A stretch of 64,000 nucleotides of DNA, taken from contig CAJUQB010000011.1 in assembly GCA_910588285.1 (NCBI GenBank), positions 1-64,000 on the forward strand. Direction: 5' to 3'. Positions 33,221 through 41,213 of this stretch are shown one piece after another. The stretch is from an uncultured Lachnospiraceae bacterium. GTDB taxonomy: Bacteria; Bacillota; Clostridia; Lachnospirales; Lachnospiraceae. Numbering within the stretch: position 1 is the stretch's first letter; the number at the start of each line of letters is the position of its first letter. The notes under the pieces are model-generated. The model saw nothing but the letters and a program-made list of their open reading frames with translations. It ran no database searches and was not told where the DNA came from. Both the position numbers and the translations under genes were made by a program.

Positions 33221-33712
33221 ATGAGATATCACAATATAACAAAGGATGACATGTTAAATGGGGATGGCCTTCGGGTGGTGCTGTGGGTGTCCGGCTGCTC
33301 CCACTGCTGCAGGGACTGCCACAATCCCGTCACCTGGGATGCCAACAGCGGCCTGCTTTTTGATGCGGCGGCCAGGGAGGAGCTGTTTGAGGAGCTCTCC
33401 AGAGATTATATTTCCGGAGTGACCCTAAGCGGCGGCGATCCCCTGTATTTCAGCAATCGGGGAGATATCCTGAAGCTGGTGAAGGAGGTGCGCGACAGGT
33501 TTCCCCAAAAGACAGTCTGGTTATATACAGGCTTTTTGTGGGAGACAGTGGCAGAGCTGGAGATTATGGACTATGTGGACATTGTGGTGGACGGGGAGTT
33601 CCAGGTGGAGAAGAAGGATCCCCAGCTGCACTGGAGGGGCAGCAGCAATCAGCGTGTCATTGATGTGAAGGCCACCAGGGCAGCCGGCCAGGTTGTGCTG
33701 CACTGTGCGTAA
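33221..33712 (+). CDS. nrdG: Anaerobic ribonucleotide reductase activating protein
   Basis: A 163-residue radical-SAM activase. The cluster motif CSHCCRDC fits Cx3Cx2C, and TLSGGDPLY is the SAM-binding glycine motif. It generates the glycyl radical on NrdD using S-adenosylmethionine. ATG 33221, four bases after the nrdD stop, is the start; the longer frame from 33173 lies inside nrdD. AAAGGA is somewhat distant (about 14 bases), consistent with translational coupling to nrdD. Confidence 0.95.
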   Translation: MRYHNITKDDMLNGDGLRVVLWVSGCSHCCRDCHNPVTWDANSGLLFDAAAREELFEELSRDYISGVTLSGGDPLYFSNRGDILKLVKEVRDRFPQKTVWLYTGFLWETVAELEIMDYVDIVVDGEFQVEKKDPQLHWRGSSNQRVIDVKATRAAGQVVLHCA

Positions 33713-33724
33713 GGGAGGAAGGTT

Positions 33725-34159
33725 ATGGAGACCATCAAAATCAAATATTTTAGCGACGAGATAGATAAGCTTACCTATATTGACGGGAAGTCGGACTGGA
33801 TCGACCTTAGGGCTTCCCAGAGGGTGGAGCTGAAGGCCGGGGAATTTAAGCTGATTCCCCTTGGAGTGGCAATGGAGCTTCCCAGGGGCTATGAAGCCCA
33901 TGTGGTGCCCAGAAGTTCAACTTTTAAAAATTATGGTATCCTCCAGGTCAATAGCTGTGGTATAATAGATGGGAGCTATTGCGGCAATGACGATCAGTGG
34001 TACATGCCGGTGTATGCTACCCGGGATACCGTAATCGGGAAGAACGAACGGATCTGCCAGTTCCGCATTATGGAGAACCAGCCCAGAATTGTGTTTGATG
34101 AGGTGGAGTCTCTGGACGGGGATAACCGGGGCGGATTCGGTAGCACCGGAAGGCAGTAG
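33725..34159 (+). CDS. dut: dUTP diphosphatase
   Basis: A 144-residue trimeric-type dUTPase that hydrolyses dUTP to dUMP, keeping uracil out of DNA and feeding thymidylate synthesis. The five conserved motifs are recognisable, among them VVPRSSTFKNYGI, GIIDGSYCGNDDQW (catalytic Asp) and the C-terminal GGFGSTG lid. Start follows GGGAGGAAGG. It belongs functionally with the reductase genes upstream, 12 bases away. Confidence 0.95.
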   Translation: METIKIKYFSDEIDKLTYIDGKSDWIDLRASQRVELKAGEFKLIPLGVAMELPRGYEAHVVPRSSTFKNYGILQVNSCGIIDGSYCGNDDQWYMPVYATRDTVIGKNERICQFRIMENQPRIVFDEVESLDGDNRGGFGSTGRQ

Positions 34160-34197
34160 CCAGGAAGCTATGGGCTTCGGAAAGGGGTAAGGATATC

Positions 34198-34848
34198 ATG
34201 GAAAGCAGAATGGTCAAATTTTATGCAAAGGATTCCAATCAGGTGGCGCTTCATGCAGTGCCGGGGCACTTCGCTACCAGCCACTCCCATATCAACTATT
34301 ACATTGATATGACGAGCTTGAAGATCAGGGCCAGGGAGGCGAAGGACGTGGCGTCTGTGATTGCCTCCAGATTTAACAATGCCACAATTATTGATACCAT
34401 TGTATGTATGGACGGCACGGAGGTAGTGGGGGCCTTTCTGGCGGAGGAGTTTGCCAAGCGCACCTATTTGCGCAATACCAATCTTCACGATACCTTTTAT
34501 ATCGTATCGCCGGAATTTAATTCCAACAACCAGATGATCTTTCGGGATAACAATATGCTGGCAATCAAGGGCAAGCATGTGCTGCTGCTTCTGGCAACTA
34601 CAACCACGGGAGTTACGATCCGCAGAAGCCTGGAATGCATCCAGTATTATGGCGGAATTGTGACAGGAGTCAGCTCCATCTTCAGTACGGTGGAGGAGGT
34701 GGATGGCTGGAAGGTAGAATCTGTGTTTACCCATGAGGATCTGCCGGGATATGCAGCCTACAATCAGAAGGACTGCCCCTTCTGCAAGAAGGGACACAGG
34801 CTGGAGGCCATGGTCAATGGCTTTGGATATTCTAAGATGCTGACATAA
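34198..34848 (+). CDS. Phosphoribosyltransferase-like protein
   Basis: A 216-residue type I PRTase-fold protein resembling orotate phosphoribosyltransferase. The PRPP-binding region appears as KHVLLLLATTTTGVTIRRSL, where the usual acidic pair before the Thr/Gly loop is replaced by hydrophobic residues, and SLECIQYYGG follows. A C-terminal CPFCKKG could bind metal. The departure at the PRPP loop means that catalytic activity is not certain. It follows dut by 38 bases, suggesting nucleotide metabolism. Start ATG 34198; ATG 34210 is an alternative. Confidence 0.75.
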   Translation: MESRMVKFYAKDSNQVALHAVPGHFATSHSHINYYIDMTSLKIRAREAKDVASVIASRFNNATIIDTIVCMDGTEVVGAFLAEEFAKRTYLRNTNLHDTFYIVSPEFNSNNQMIFRDNNMLAIKGKHVLLLLATTTTGVTIRRSLECIQYYGGIVTGVSSIFSTVEEVDGWKVESVFTHEDLPGYAAYNQKDCPFCKKGHRLEAMVNGFGYSKMLT

Positions 34849-34896
34849 GCCGCAAGGAGCTGGAAATGGGCCGCCAGGGCCGGCAGATTTTTGCTT

Positions 34897-34971
34897 CGTC
34901 AAATTGACGGAAACCCATTTGTATTTTTGTGGAGTTTCGGACTGGCGGAAAGGCCGGGAATCTGGTACAGT
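34897..34971 (+). promoter_or_regulatory. Possible control region of the ABC ATPase gene
   Basis: An inverted repeat CGTCAA-A-TTGACG (34897-34909) and an extended -10 motif TGGTACAGT (34963-34971) lie upstream of the start at 35023. No good -35 box accompanies the -10 motif. Tentative. Confidence 0.35.
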
Positions 34972-35022
34972 ATTTACAGAGACAAAACAGTAAAAACCAT
35001 ATGTTTTAGGAGGTAGTATCCA

Positions 35023-36129
35023 ATGGCAAGTTTGAGCTTAAAGCACATTAAGAAAGTTTATCCCAACGGTTTTGAGGCGGTAAAGGACTTCAACCTTGAG
35101 ATTGAGGATAAAGAATTTATCATTTTCGTAGGTCCGTCAGGATGCGGTAAGTCTACGACACTTCGTATGGTAGCAGGCTTGGAGGAGATTTCCAGCGGTG
35201 AGCTGTGGATCGATGACAAGATGGTGAATGATGTAGAGCCTAAGGATAGAGATATCGCAATGGTATTCCAGAACTACGCTCTGTATCCCCATATGACTGT
35301 ATTTGATAATATGGCATTTGGTCTGAAGCTTCGGAAGGTTCCCAAGGCTGAGATCAAGGCTAAGGTAGAGGATGCCGCAAGAATTCTTGACCTGGAGAAG
35401 CTGTTAGACCGTAAGCCCAAGGCTCTGTCCGGTGGTCAGAGACAGCGTGTTGCTATGGGACGTGCAATCGTACGTGAGCCCAAGGTATTCCTGATGGATG
35501 AGCCGCTGTCCAACCTGGATGCGAAGCTGAGAGTTCAGATGCGTTCTGAGATCGCTTCCCTGCATCAGAGACTGGGCGCTACCATCATCTATGTAACACA
35601 TGACCAGACAGAGGCTATGACACTGGGAACCAGAATCGTTGTTTTGAAGGACGGCGATATCATGCAGGTAGATTCTCCCCAGACATTGTACAATGAGCCG
35701 GATAACCTGTTTGTTGCCGGATTCATCGGATCTCCCCAGATGAACTTCCTGGATGCACAGGTAGTTGTAAGCGGAGACAGCGTATCCCTGAAGTTTGGCG
35801 ATAATTCCGTAGTGCTGCCGGCAGAGAAGGCCAAGGCTGTGAAGCCCTATGCAGGCAAGACCGTAGTTTTGGGTATCCGTCCTGAGGATATCAGCGATTA
35901 TCCGAGATTTGTAGCAGAGCATCCGGAGTGTGTTGTTAAGACCAAGGTTACCGGATACGAGCTCCTTGGCTCCGAAGTACTTCTGTACTACAATGTCAAT
36001 GATACCGCTATGACCGCTAAGGTTGATTCCAGCACACCTGCTCGTCTGGGCGATGACCTGACCCTGGCATTCGACGTTGCCAAGATCCATGTATTTGACA
36101 AGGAGACAGAGCAGACAATTACTCACTGA
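35023..36129 (+). CDS. Sugar ABC transporter ATP-binding protein (UgpC/MsmK type)
   Basis: A 368-residue CUT1-type ATPase. Walker A is GPSGCGKST, the Q-loop is VFQNYALYPHM, the signature is LSGGQRQRVAMGRAI, and Walker B is VFLMDEPLSNLD. The C-terminal ~130 residues are an OB-fold regulatory domain (VLGIRPEDI). There are no permease or binding-protein genes nearby, as for MsmX/MsmK ATPases that serve several sugar importers. Codon choice differs from the neighbours (more GCT, GTA, CGT and GGT), a sign of high expression. Start follows TAGGAGGT. A strong terminator follows. Confidence 0.94.
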   Translation: MASLSLKHIKKVYPNGFEAVKDFNLEIEDKEFIIFVGPSGCGKSTTLRMVAGLEEISSGELWIDDKMVNDVEPKDRDIAMVFQNYALYPHMTVFDNMAFGLKLRKVPKAEIKAKVEDAARILDLEKLLDRKPKALSGGQRQRVAMGRAIVREPKVFLMDEPLSNLDAKLRVQMRSEIASLHQRLGATIIYVTHDQTEAMTLGTRIVVLKDGDIMQVDSPQTLYNEPDNLFVAGFIGSPQMNFLDAQVVVSGDSVSLKFGDNSVVLPAEKAKAVKPYAGKTVVLGIRPEDISDYPRFVAEHPECVVKTKVTGYELLGSEVLLYYNVNDTAMTAKVDSSTPARLGDDLTLAFDVAKIHVFDKETEQTITH

Positions 36130-36130
36130 T

Positions 36131-36162
36131 ATCAGACTTATATCAAATCAGACTTATATCAA
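36131..36162. repeat. 16-bp tandem duplication after the ABC ATPase gene
   Basis: ATCAGACTTATATCAA occurs twice in direct succession (36131-36146 and 36147-36162), between the stop codon and the terminator. Confidence 0.85.
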
Positions 36163-36170
36163 ATAAAGAA

Positions 36171-36199
36171 GAACCCGCCACGGCTGTGGCGGGTTCTTT
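36171..36199. terminator. Strong terminator between convergent genes
   Basis: A perfect 11-base stem, GAACCCGCCAC and GTGGCGGGTTC around GGCT, with A-rich sequence before and TTT after. It serves the ABC ATPase gene and, on the other strand, the small minus-strand gene remnant. Confidence 0.85.
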
Positions 36200-36411
36200 A
36201 CTCTGTGGCCTTCAGCCACATATTTTCCAGCACATAGCCCAGACACACCTGCTCCCGCTGTGGCAGTCCGACGCGTTCTGCCGCAACGATCAGGCCGGGG
36301 GCAATCAGCAGGTCATTGGCTGGCCTTGTGCTTAATCCCTGGAATTAATTCCGCTACCTTTGGGTATTTCTGATCCAGGCCCTTTAGCCGGCTCATAGCA
36401 TCGCTGTCCAT
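36198..36411 (-). pseudogene. Unrecognised ~70-residue gene with a single-base frameshift
   Basis: From ATG 36411, preceded by AGGAGGA, the frame reads MDSDAMSRLKGLDQKYPKVA and ends at a TGA after IKHKASQ. Dropping one C of the local AGCCAAT joins it to a frame that continues NDLLIAPGLIVAAERVGLPQ and runs to a stop at 36198. The total of 214 bases equals 71 codons plus one. I do not recognise the family. It directly follows the nitroreductase gene, probably in the same transcript. The shift could be a mutation, a sequencing error or, less likely, programmed. Confidence 0.6.
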
Positions 36412-36456
36412 ACTTCTGATTCCTCCTGCATCTGCTCTGTGGAGCAGCCTTTGCAA

Positions 36457-36984
36457 TTAACGGATATAGTCAATGGCAACCCGGTCAAGAGGAACCTCAC
36501 GCTCCTGGGTTCTGGGATTCTTCTCATAGCCAAGGACAATGCCGGAGATGGGGCGGAAGCCTTCCGGCAGACCCAGGGATTTGGCAAATTCCGGATGGTT
36601 CTCCAGTACACGGAGCATTCCGTAGATATAGACGTGGCCAAGCCCCAGATCCGTGGCCATAAGGCTCATATTTTCCACCATGCAGGCAGCATTTGCATAG
36701 GCGATTTCCCCGGTATCCGCCTTGGAGGATACCACCACAAAGGTCTTGCCGCCGTAGAGGGGATTGGCATTGGGATCGCCTGCAGCCTGGCGGAATTCCC
36801 CGGTCCATTTGTCCAAAAAGGCAGGATCCTGGATTACGGTCAGGTGCATGTTCTCATAGAAGGCCCGTCCGATGGGGGCATAGACAGCAGCTGTGAGAAT
36901 CGTTTGAAGCTGTTCCTCGGTGATCTGGGTATCTGTGTAGTCACGGCAGGAATGCCGGATGCGCATAGTTTTTAATGTTTCCAT
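36457..36984 (-). CDS. Nitroreductase family protein
   Basis: A 175-residue FMN-dependent nitroreductase-fold oxidoreductase. Visible are the FMN-phosphate contact RHSCRDYTD near the N-terminus, AAVYAPIGRAF, and GLGHVYIYGM and SGIVLGYEKNP toward the C-terminus. Such enzymes reduce nitro groups, quinones or flavins with NAD(P)H; the substrate is unknown. ATG 36984 is chosen because GGAGGT precedes it. Confidence 0.9.
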   Translation of the reverse strand: METLKTMRIRHSCRDYTDTQITEEQLQTILTAAVYAPIGRAFYENMHLTVIQDPAFLDKWTGEFRQAAGDPNANPLYGGKTFVVVSSKADTGEIAYANAACMVENMSLMATDLGLGHVYIYGMLRVLENHPEFAKSLGLPEGFRPISGIVLGYEKNPRTQEREVPLDRVAIDYIR

Positions 36985-37022
36985 AGGTAGTACCTCCATA
37001 TAAAGATATAGTGTCATTTACA

Positions 37023-37052
37023 AGTATAGCAGTTAAAAAATGGAAATGTCAA
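37023..37052 (-). promoter_or_regulatory. Nitroreductase promoter
   Basis: Minus strand TTGACA (37047-37052), 18 bases, TATACT (37023-37028), about 40 bases before the start. Confidence 0.65.
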
Positions 37053-37075
37053 ATACATTTATTTTTAAAAGCTTT

Positions 37076-37104
37076 TTGCATTTCCCGGGGATTTCAGGTA
37101 CAAT
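37076..37104 (+). promoter_or_regulatory. Promoter of the MATE exporter gene
   Basis: TTGCAT (37076-37081), 17 bases, TACAAT (37099-37104), 67 bases before the start. Confidence 0.55.
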
Positions 37105-37171
37105 AGGGAGAGGATGGAAGAGGATTCGAGCGGGTATGGGATAGCATTTACTTTATGACAGGAGTTGTAGA

Positions 37172-38557
37172 ATGACGAAACGGATTTCAGATAAAAACCG
37201 CAGGCTGCTGCACACCATTTTTCTGCTGGCCTGGCCGGCGATTCTGCAGGAGGCGCTGCAGACGGTTGTGCAATATATTGATACGGCTATGGTGGGGCGG
37301 ATCGGAGCCAATGCCTCTGCGGCAGTTGGCCTCACCACAAGTATGACCTGGCTGGTGAATTCACCTCCGTTTGCCATTGGGATTGGGGTGCTGGCCTGCA
37401 TCGCGGAGTCTATTGGCGCCGGGAAGCCGGAAAAGGCCAGGGAATTTGGGATACAGGCGCTGCATTTTTCTGCGGTCTTAGGCGTGGGGCTTGGGGTGAT
37501 TACACTTGCTGTCAGCCCCTTTCTGCCCGGCTGGCTTGGGGCGGCTCAGGAGATACGCCGCGATGCGGCTCTGTACTTTGCCATTATATGTGCCCCTATG
37601 ATATTCCGCACCTTTTCCATTATTCTGGGATCGGTGCTGCGGGGAGCCGGTGATACCAAAAGCCCTATGTATGCGAATCTAACCATGAACCTTGTGAATC
37701 TGGTATGCAATTATTTTCTGATCTACGAGCCACAAACTATTTCACTGGGCAGCGTTCAGCTGCATCTGCCGGGAGCGGGCCTTGGCGTTGTGGGCGCTGC
37801 CCTGGGGACAGCGATTGCCTACTGTACCGGGGGGCTTTTGATGTTCCTGGCTTACTACCGCAATCCATTGCTCTGTCCCCGGGGCTGTGCCCTGAGGCTG
37901 CAAAAGCCTTTGGCACGGCGCTGCCTGCGGATCGGGATACCGGTGGCCCTGGAGCGGGTCAGCGCCTGCCTGGGCCAGGTGGTGTTTGTTTCCCTGGTGG
38001 CCCGGCTGGGGACGCTTGCTTTGGCGACCCATTCCATTGCCATTACGGCGGAGCAGGCATTTTATATCCCTGGATATGGTATGCAGGCGGCAGCCTCCAC
38101 AATGGCTGGAAATGCACTGGGGGCAGGAGACCAGCAGCGCTTCCGTACAGTGGCCCGTTTCATTGTGCCCATTACGGTAGGCCTTATGACGATTACCGGC
38201 GGCCTGCTATTTGCCTTTCCGGGATTTATGATGTCCATTTTCTCCCCGGATCCACAGGTGATTGCCGGCGGTGTGGTGGTTTTGCGGATCGTGGCTGTTT
38301 CGGAGCCGCTGTTTGGGGCCGTTATTATTTTCGAGGGGCTCTTTAACGGAATCGGCGATACCCGGGCTCCCTTTGTCATTTCCATTTTTGCCATGTGGGG
38401 CGTGCGTATCATTGGTTCCCTGGTCTGCATCCGGCTGTTTCATGGTGGGCTGCCGCTGCTGTGGTGCTGTATGGTGGCAGACAACACGGCCCGCTGCCTG
38501 CTGCTGGGCTATCGGTATCGGAAGGGAGCGTGGCGCAGCAGATTTGTGCACGAATAA
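37172..38557 (+). CDS. MATE family efflux transporter
   Basis: A 461-residue polytopic protein of the normal MATE length with about 12 membrane segments in two related halves. Family segments include LAWPAILQEALQTVVQYIDT, MVGRIGANASAAVGL near the N-terminus and VLRGAGDTKSPMY. It should export cationic drugs or metabolites using Na+ or H+. Start follows ACAGGAG. Monocistronic; its substrate is unknown. Confidence 0.93.
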   Translation: MTKRISDKNRRLLHTIFLLAWPAILQEALQTVVQYIDTAMVGRIGANASAAVGLTTSMTWLVNSPPFAIGIGVLACIAESIGAGKPEKAREFGIQALHFSAVLGVGLGVITLAVSPFLPGWLGAAQEIRRDAALYFAIICAPMIFRTFSIILGSVLRGAGDTKSPMYANLTMNLVNLVCNYFLIYEPQTISLGSVQLHLPGAGLGVVGAALGTAIAYCTGGLLMFLAYYRNPLLCPRGCALRLQKPLARRCLRIGIPVALERVSACLGQVVFVSLVARLGTLALATHSIAITAEQAFYIPGYGMQAAASTMAGNALGAGDQQRFRTVARFIVPITVGLMTITGGLLFAFPGFMMSIFSPDPQVIAGGVVVLRIVAVSEPLFGAVIIFEGLFNGIGDTRAPFVISIFAMWGVRIIGSLVCIRLFHGGLPLLWCCMVADNTARCLLLGYRYRKGAWRSRFVHE

Positions 38558-38615
38558 GGGGGAGTGCTCTCCCCCTTTGCTGTTCCTTCTATAAAATATG
38601 CCTGCCGAGATACGA

Positions 38616-39053
38616 CTACCGGCACAGGAGCATCCTGCGTTTGTGATCCGTGCCGAACATGTGGGCCATATTGCCCAGGCCGCTTCCGTCCGGTTCCGCT
38701 TCCAGGGCGCCATTGTAGTTGAGTACCCAGCCGAACTGGAGGCTTACCTCATGGTAGCCGATGGAGAGCCCTCCCTGTTTCTTGATCCGGTAAATGAGAG
38801 GCTCCCGGAACTGCCAGTATTTGTTCAGATCAAACAGCTCCTCCCTGGTGTATTCGATGTTGTCGTACACGAAGAGAATGCTGTCCCGGTCAAAGACCTC
38901 GCCGTCCACCGTTACATTCCCAAACCGGCATTGGGTAAACCAGTAGCCCTTGTAATATTTGGGGACGAACCGGAATTCAAAGCCGTCGATGTTTCCGTTT
39001 TCGTCGTAGGTATTATGAAAGCCCCGCTGCTGGAGCGTCTGAAATTCTACCAT
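38616..39053 (-). CDS. C-glycoside deglycosidase beta-subunit-like protein (DUF6379)
   Basis: A 145-residue beta-rich protein. The segments ILFVYDNIEYTREELFDL, WQFREPLIYRIKKQGGLS and GYHEVSLQFG match the small subunit of C-glycoside deglycosidases (DgpC/CarC type, DUF6379). In those enzymes it pairs with a TIM-barrel subunit and helps shape the active site that cleaves the C-C bond of 3-oxo-C-glycosides. The gene follows the large-subunit gene by 16 bases with GGAGG before ATG 39053; a longer frame upstream lies inside that gene. Assignment is from remembered family features. Confidence 0.78.
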   Translation of the reverse strand: MVEFQTLQQRGFHNTYDENGNIDGFEFRFVPKYYKGYWFTQCRFGNVTVDGEVFDRDSILFVYDNIEYTREELFDLNKYWQFREPLIYRIKKQGGLSIGYHEVSLQFGWVLNYNGALEAEPDGSGLGNMAHMFGTDHKRRMLLCR

Positions 39054-39069
39054 TGTCCTGTCCTCCTTC

Positions 39070-39978
39070 TCAATATCCCAATAGATTGCGAAGCATAATT
39101 TGATGGCGCCGCACCTGCTCCGGAATCTCCACCATTGCCTGTCCGAACAGGTCCGGGCCATCCTCGGCAAAGAAGCGGATGGCGCCCTCATACTCGGAGA
39201 GCAGGTCCCCGTTCCAGCCATTGTCAAGCATGAGCCGGATCACCTCCGGATAGGGGATGGTCTCGTCTTCAAAGTTCTCATTTACATAAGTGAACTTTGC
39301 GTGGCAGGCATAGCTGTAGGGAAGGAATTCCAGGATCTCCTCCGGCTTGCTGATGTCCTCAAAATGGCTCATGGGCATCTCCTCCATCCCCTTGGACGCC
39401 CGGTACTGGAAGGTACCGAAATCAATGTTGAAGCCAAAGTGGCTGGTTTTGGTACGATGGATAAAATCAAGATATTCATCCCGGATGTGAGGGGTGTGCA
39501 GGGTGGTGGGAAGATGCACCTCATTCTGCATGCGGACATCGTATTTCTCCGCATAGGGCAGAGCCTTCTCAATGTAGCTCTGCCAGCCCGGCTCCGGGTC
39601 ACAGAGCACATTGGTGCAGGTGATCTTGGTGCGCAGGGCCTTGAAGCCCAGGAGATTGGCCAGGCGGAAATCCTGCTTCAATTCCTCCACCACGTCCTCA
39701 TCGCTCATGGCCGGACCACGGTGCAGATGATTCTCTGCCCAGTGCCCCAGCTCTGCGGGCTGAAGGCCGTATTTCTCGCAGAGCCGCCAGTACTTGTCCA
39801 CCCATTCCGGAGACGGATTGGGGTAATTGGGAATGTAGCTTGTCAGAAATTCAAAGCAGGTTGCGCCTGTATCGTACATTTCAAGAAAAGCGTCCTCCAG
39901 TGTCATTGTCTTTCCCAGAAGGTTGTGGTAGCTGTACAGGCAGATGCCTCTTCTGGGATGTCCCTTTTTGGTATCCAT
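39070..39978 (-). CDS. Sugar phosphate isomerase/epimerase; C-glycoside deglycosidase alpha-subunit-like
   Basis: A 302-residue TIM barrel of the xylose-isomerase-like group. A metal site can be traced: Glu in RMQNEVH, Asp in FNIDFGTF, His in CHAKF and Glu in LLSEYEG. Together with the adjacent DUF6379 gene this is the two-subunit layout of C-glycoside deglycosidases, known from gut Lachnospiraceae that degrade puerarin. The oxidoreductase that first makes the 3-oxo sugar is not next to it. Other sugar isomerisations remain possible. Start 39978 follows GGAGGT. Confidence 0.8.
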   Translation of the reverse strand: MDTKKGHPRRGICLYSYHNLLGKTMTLEDAFLEMYDTGATCFEFLTSYIPNYPNPSPEWVDKYWRLCEKYGLQPAELGHWAENHLHRGPAMSDEDVVEELKQDFRLANLLGFKALRTKITCTNVLCDPEPGWQSYIEKALPYAEKYDVRMQNEVHLPTTLHTPHIRDEYLDFIHRTKTSHFGFNIDFGTFQYRASKGMEEMPMSHFEDISKPEEILEFLPYSYACHAKFTYVNENFEDETIPYPEVIRLMLDNGWNGDLLSEYEGAIRFFAEDGPDLFGQAMVEIPEQVRRHQIMLRNLLGY

Positions 39979-40076
39979 AAGTGTAACCTCCGTATGATTT
40001 GATGCCTTCATTATAGCGGATCAGGCAGAAAAAATCCATGCAGGAAACGGATAAAAAAATGGACAAAATTACGATT

Positions 40077-40868
40077 TTATACATGCTGCCTTTCCAGGAG
40101 ATCCAGCTCCCTGGGCATAGATTTCTTGCTTTGCTTATAAAACTGCATGGGACTTAAGCCGGTTTCCTTCCGGAATGCCCTGGAAAAATAATAGGGATCC
40201 TCAAAGCCGCAGCTCCTGGCAATTTCGCTGATTGTCAGGATGGATTTGTATTGCAGAAGCTGCTGCTTGGCAAGCTGGATCTTCAGCTTGTTGTAATACT
40301 GCAGAGGAGAGCAGCCGCACTGCTCCTTAAACAGCCTGCGGAAATGGTTTGGGGAATAGGAGGTGCCTGCGATCAATTCCTCCAGCTTAAAATGGGGGTC
40401 GCCCACATGGGAGGCCAATGCTTTTTGGACCTGCAGAACCTCTTTATTTTTGCCGGCATCCTCCCGCCAGTGGCGGAGGAGATTCTGCATGGCATCTAAG
40501 AGGGAGCGCAAAAACTGCTCCCCATAGAGGTCTGTAGCCGGATTCATGGGAAATTCATATCCCAGGCGGAACAGGAGGGAAAAGGACTGGCGCTCATCGT
40601 CCTGGAAGACAAAGATATCCTCCTCCTCGGATTCAAAGCAGAAATCCCGAATCAGTATGCTTCCGTCCACAAAGCCCTCAGAAGAGCGCTTGCTGTGCCG
40701 GATGCCTGGGCGGATACAGAAAATCGTTCCCGGGCAAAAGCCGTATTCCCGGCCGTTTATCAATGCCGTACCGCTTCCCTCCATGTTGAACAGTACCTCC
40801 CAGTATTCATGATAATGGGATGGATAATCGTAGAATTTTTTGTTCTGGGTCATTACCAAAAAGTCCAT
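40077..40868 (-). CDS. AraC family regulator of the deglycosidase-like pair
   Basis: A 263-residue regulator. The N-terminal cupin shows YPSHYHEYWEVLFNMEGSGT and GTIFCIRPGIRHSKRSSEG. The C-terminal region has KLEELIAGTSYSPNHFRRLF and SEIARSCGFEDPYYFSRAFR, ending GLSPMQFY. It lies upstream of the two deglycosidase-like genes on the same strand, separated by 98 bases, and probably senses a related glycoside. GGAGCACGC precedes the start. The interspersed repeat at 40887-40972 lies immediately upstream. Confidence 0.92.
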   Translation of the reverse strand: MDFLVMTQNKKFYDYPSHYHEYWEVLFNMEGSGTALINGREYGFCPGTIFCIRPGIRHSKRSSEGFVDGSILIRDFCFESEEEDIFVFQDDERQSFSLLFRLGYEFPMNPATDLYGEQFLRSLLDAMQNLLRHWREDAGKNKEVLQVQKALASHVGDPHFKLEELIAGTSYSPNHFRRLFKEQCGCSPLQYYNKLKIQLAKQQLLQYKSILTISEIARSCGFEDPYYFSRAFRKETGLSPMQFYKQSKKSMPRELDLLERQHV

Positions 40869-40886
40869 GCTGCGTGCTCCTTGCGT

Positions 40887-40972
40887 TTTGGTGTTTTGCG
40901 GGTTCCAAGTTCAAAAATCCTCCTGCAAGCCTGCTTGCATCGGATTTATTGACCTTTTGCCCCTGGTATCAT
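40887..40972 (-). repeat. Interspersed repeat, copy 2 (leader of the AraC gene)
   Basis: The reverse complement matches 23309-23393 over about 85 bases, from ATGATACCAGGGG to CCCGCAAAACACC. The central GCAAGC-AG-GCTTGC hairpin and the GGATTTTT run are conserved, and differences are spread along the copy. The repeat ends 19 bases before the start codon. Confidence 0.8.
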
Positions 40973-41213
40973 TATATCCGCGGAGCATAAAATTGTCTAT
41001 TTTTTATTTCATAGGAAAGTGCATCCTGTAACAACAAAAGCGCTCCGCAGGGATCGCACTGCGGCGGTAAGAAAAATGCTGCGATTTTTTCAAACAGCCC
41101 AGAACAGAGGGAAAAATTCAGAAAATATTAAAGAAAAGCCACTGGAATAATTGAGAATATCTGGATAGAATAGGGAGAATGATAACCAGAAATAGTACTA
41201 CAAAGGAGACGGC

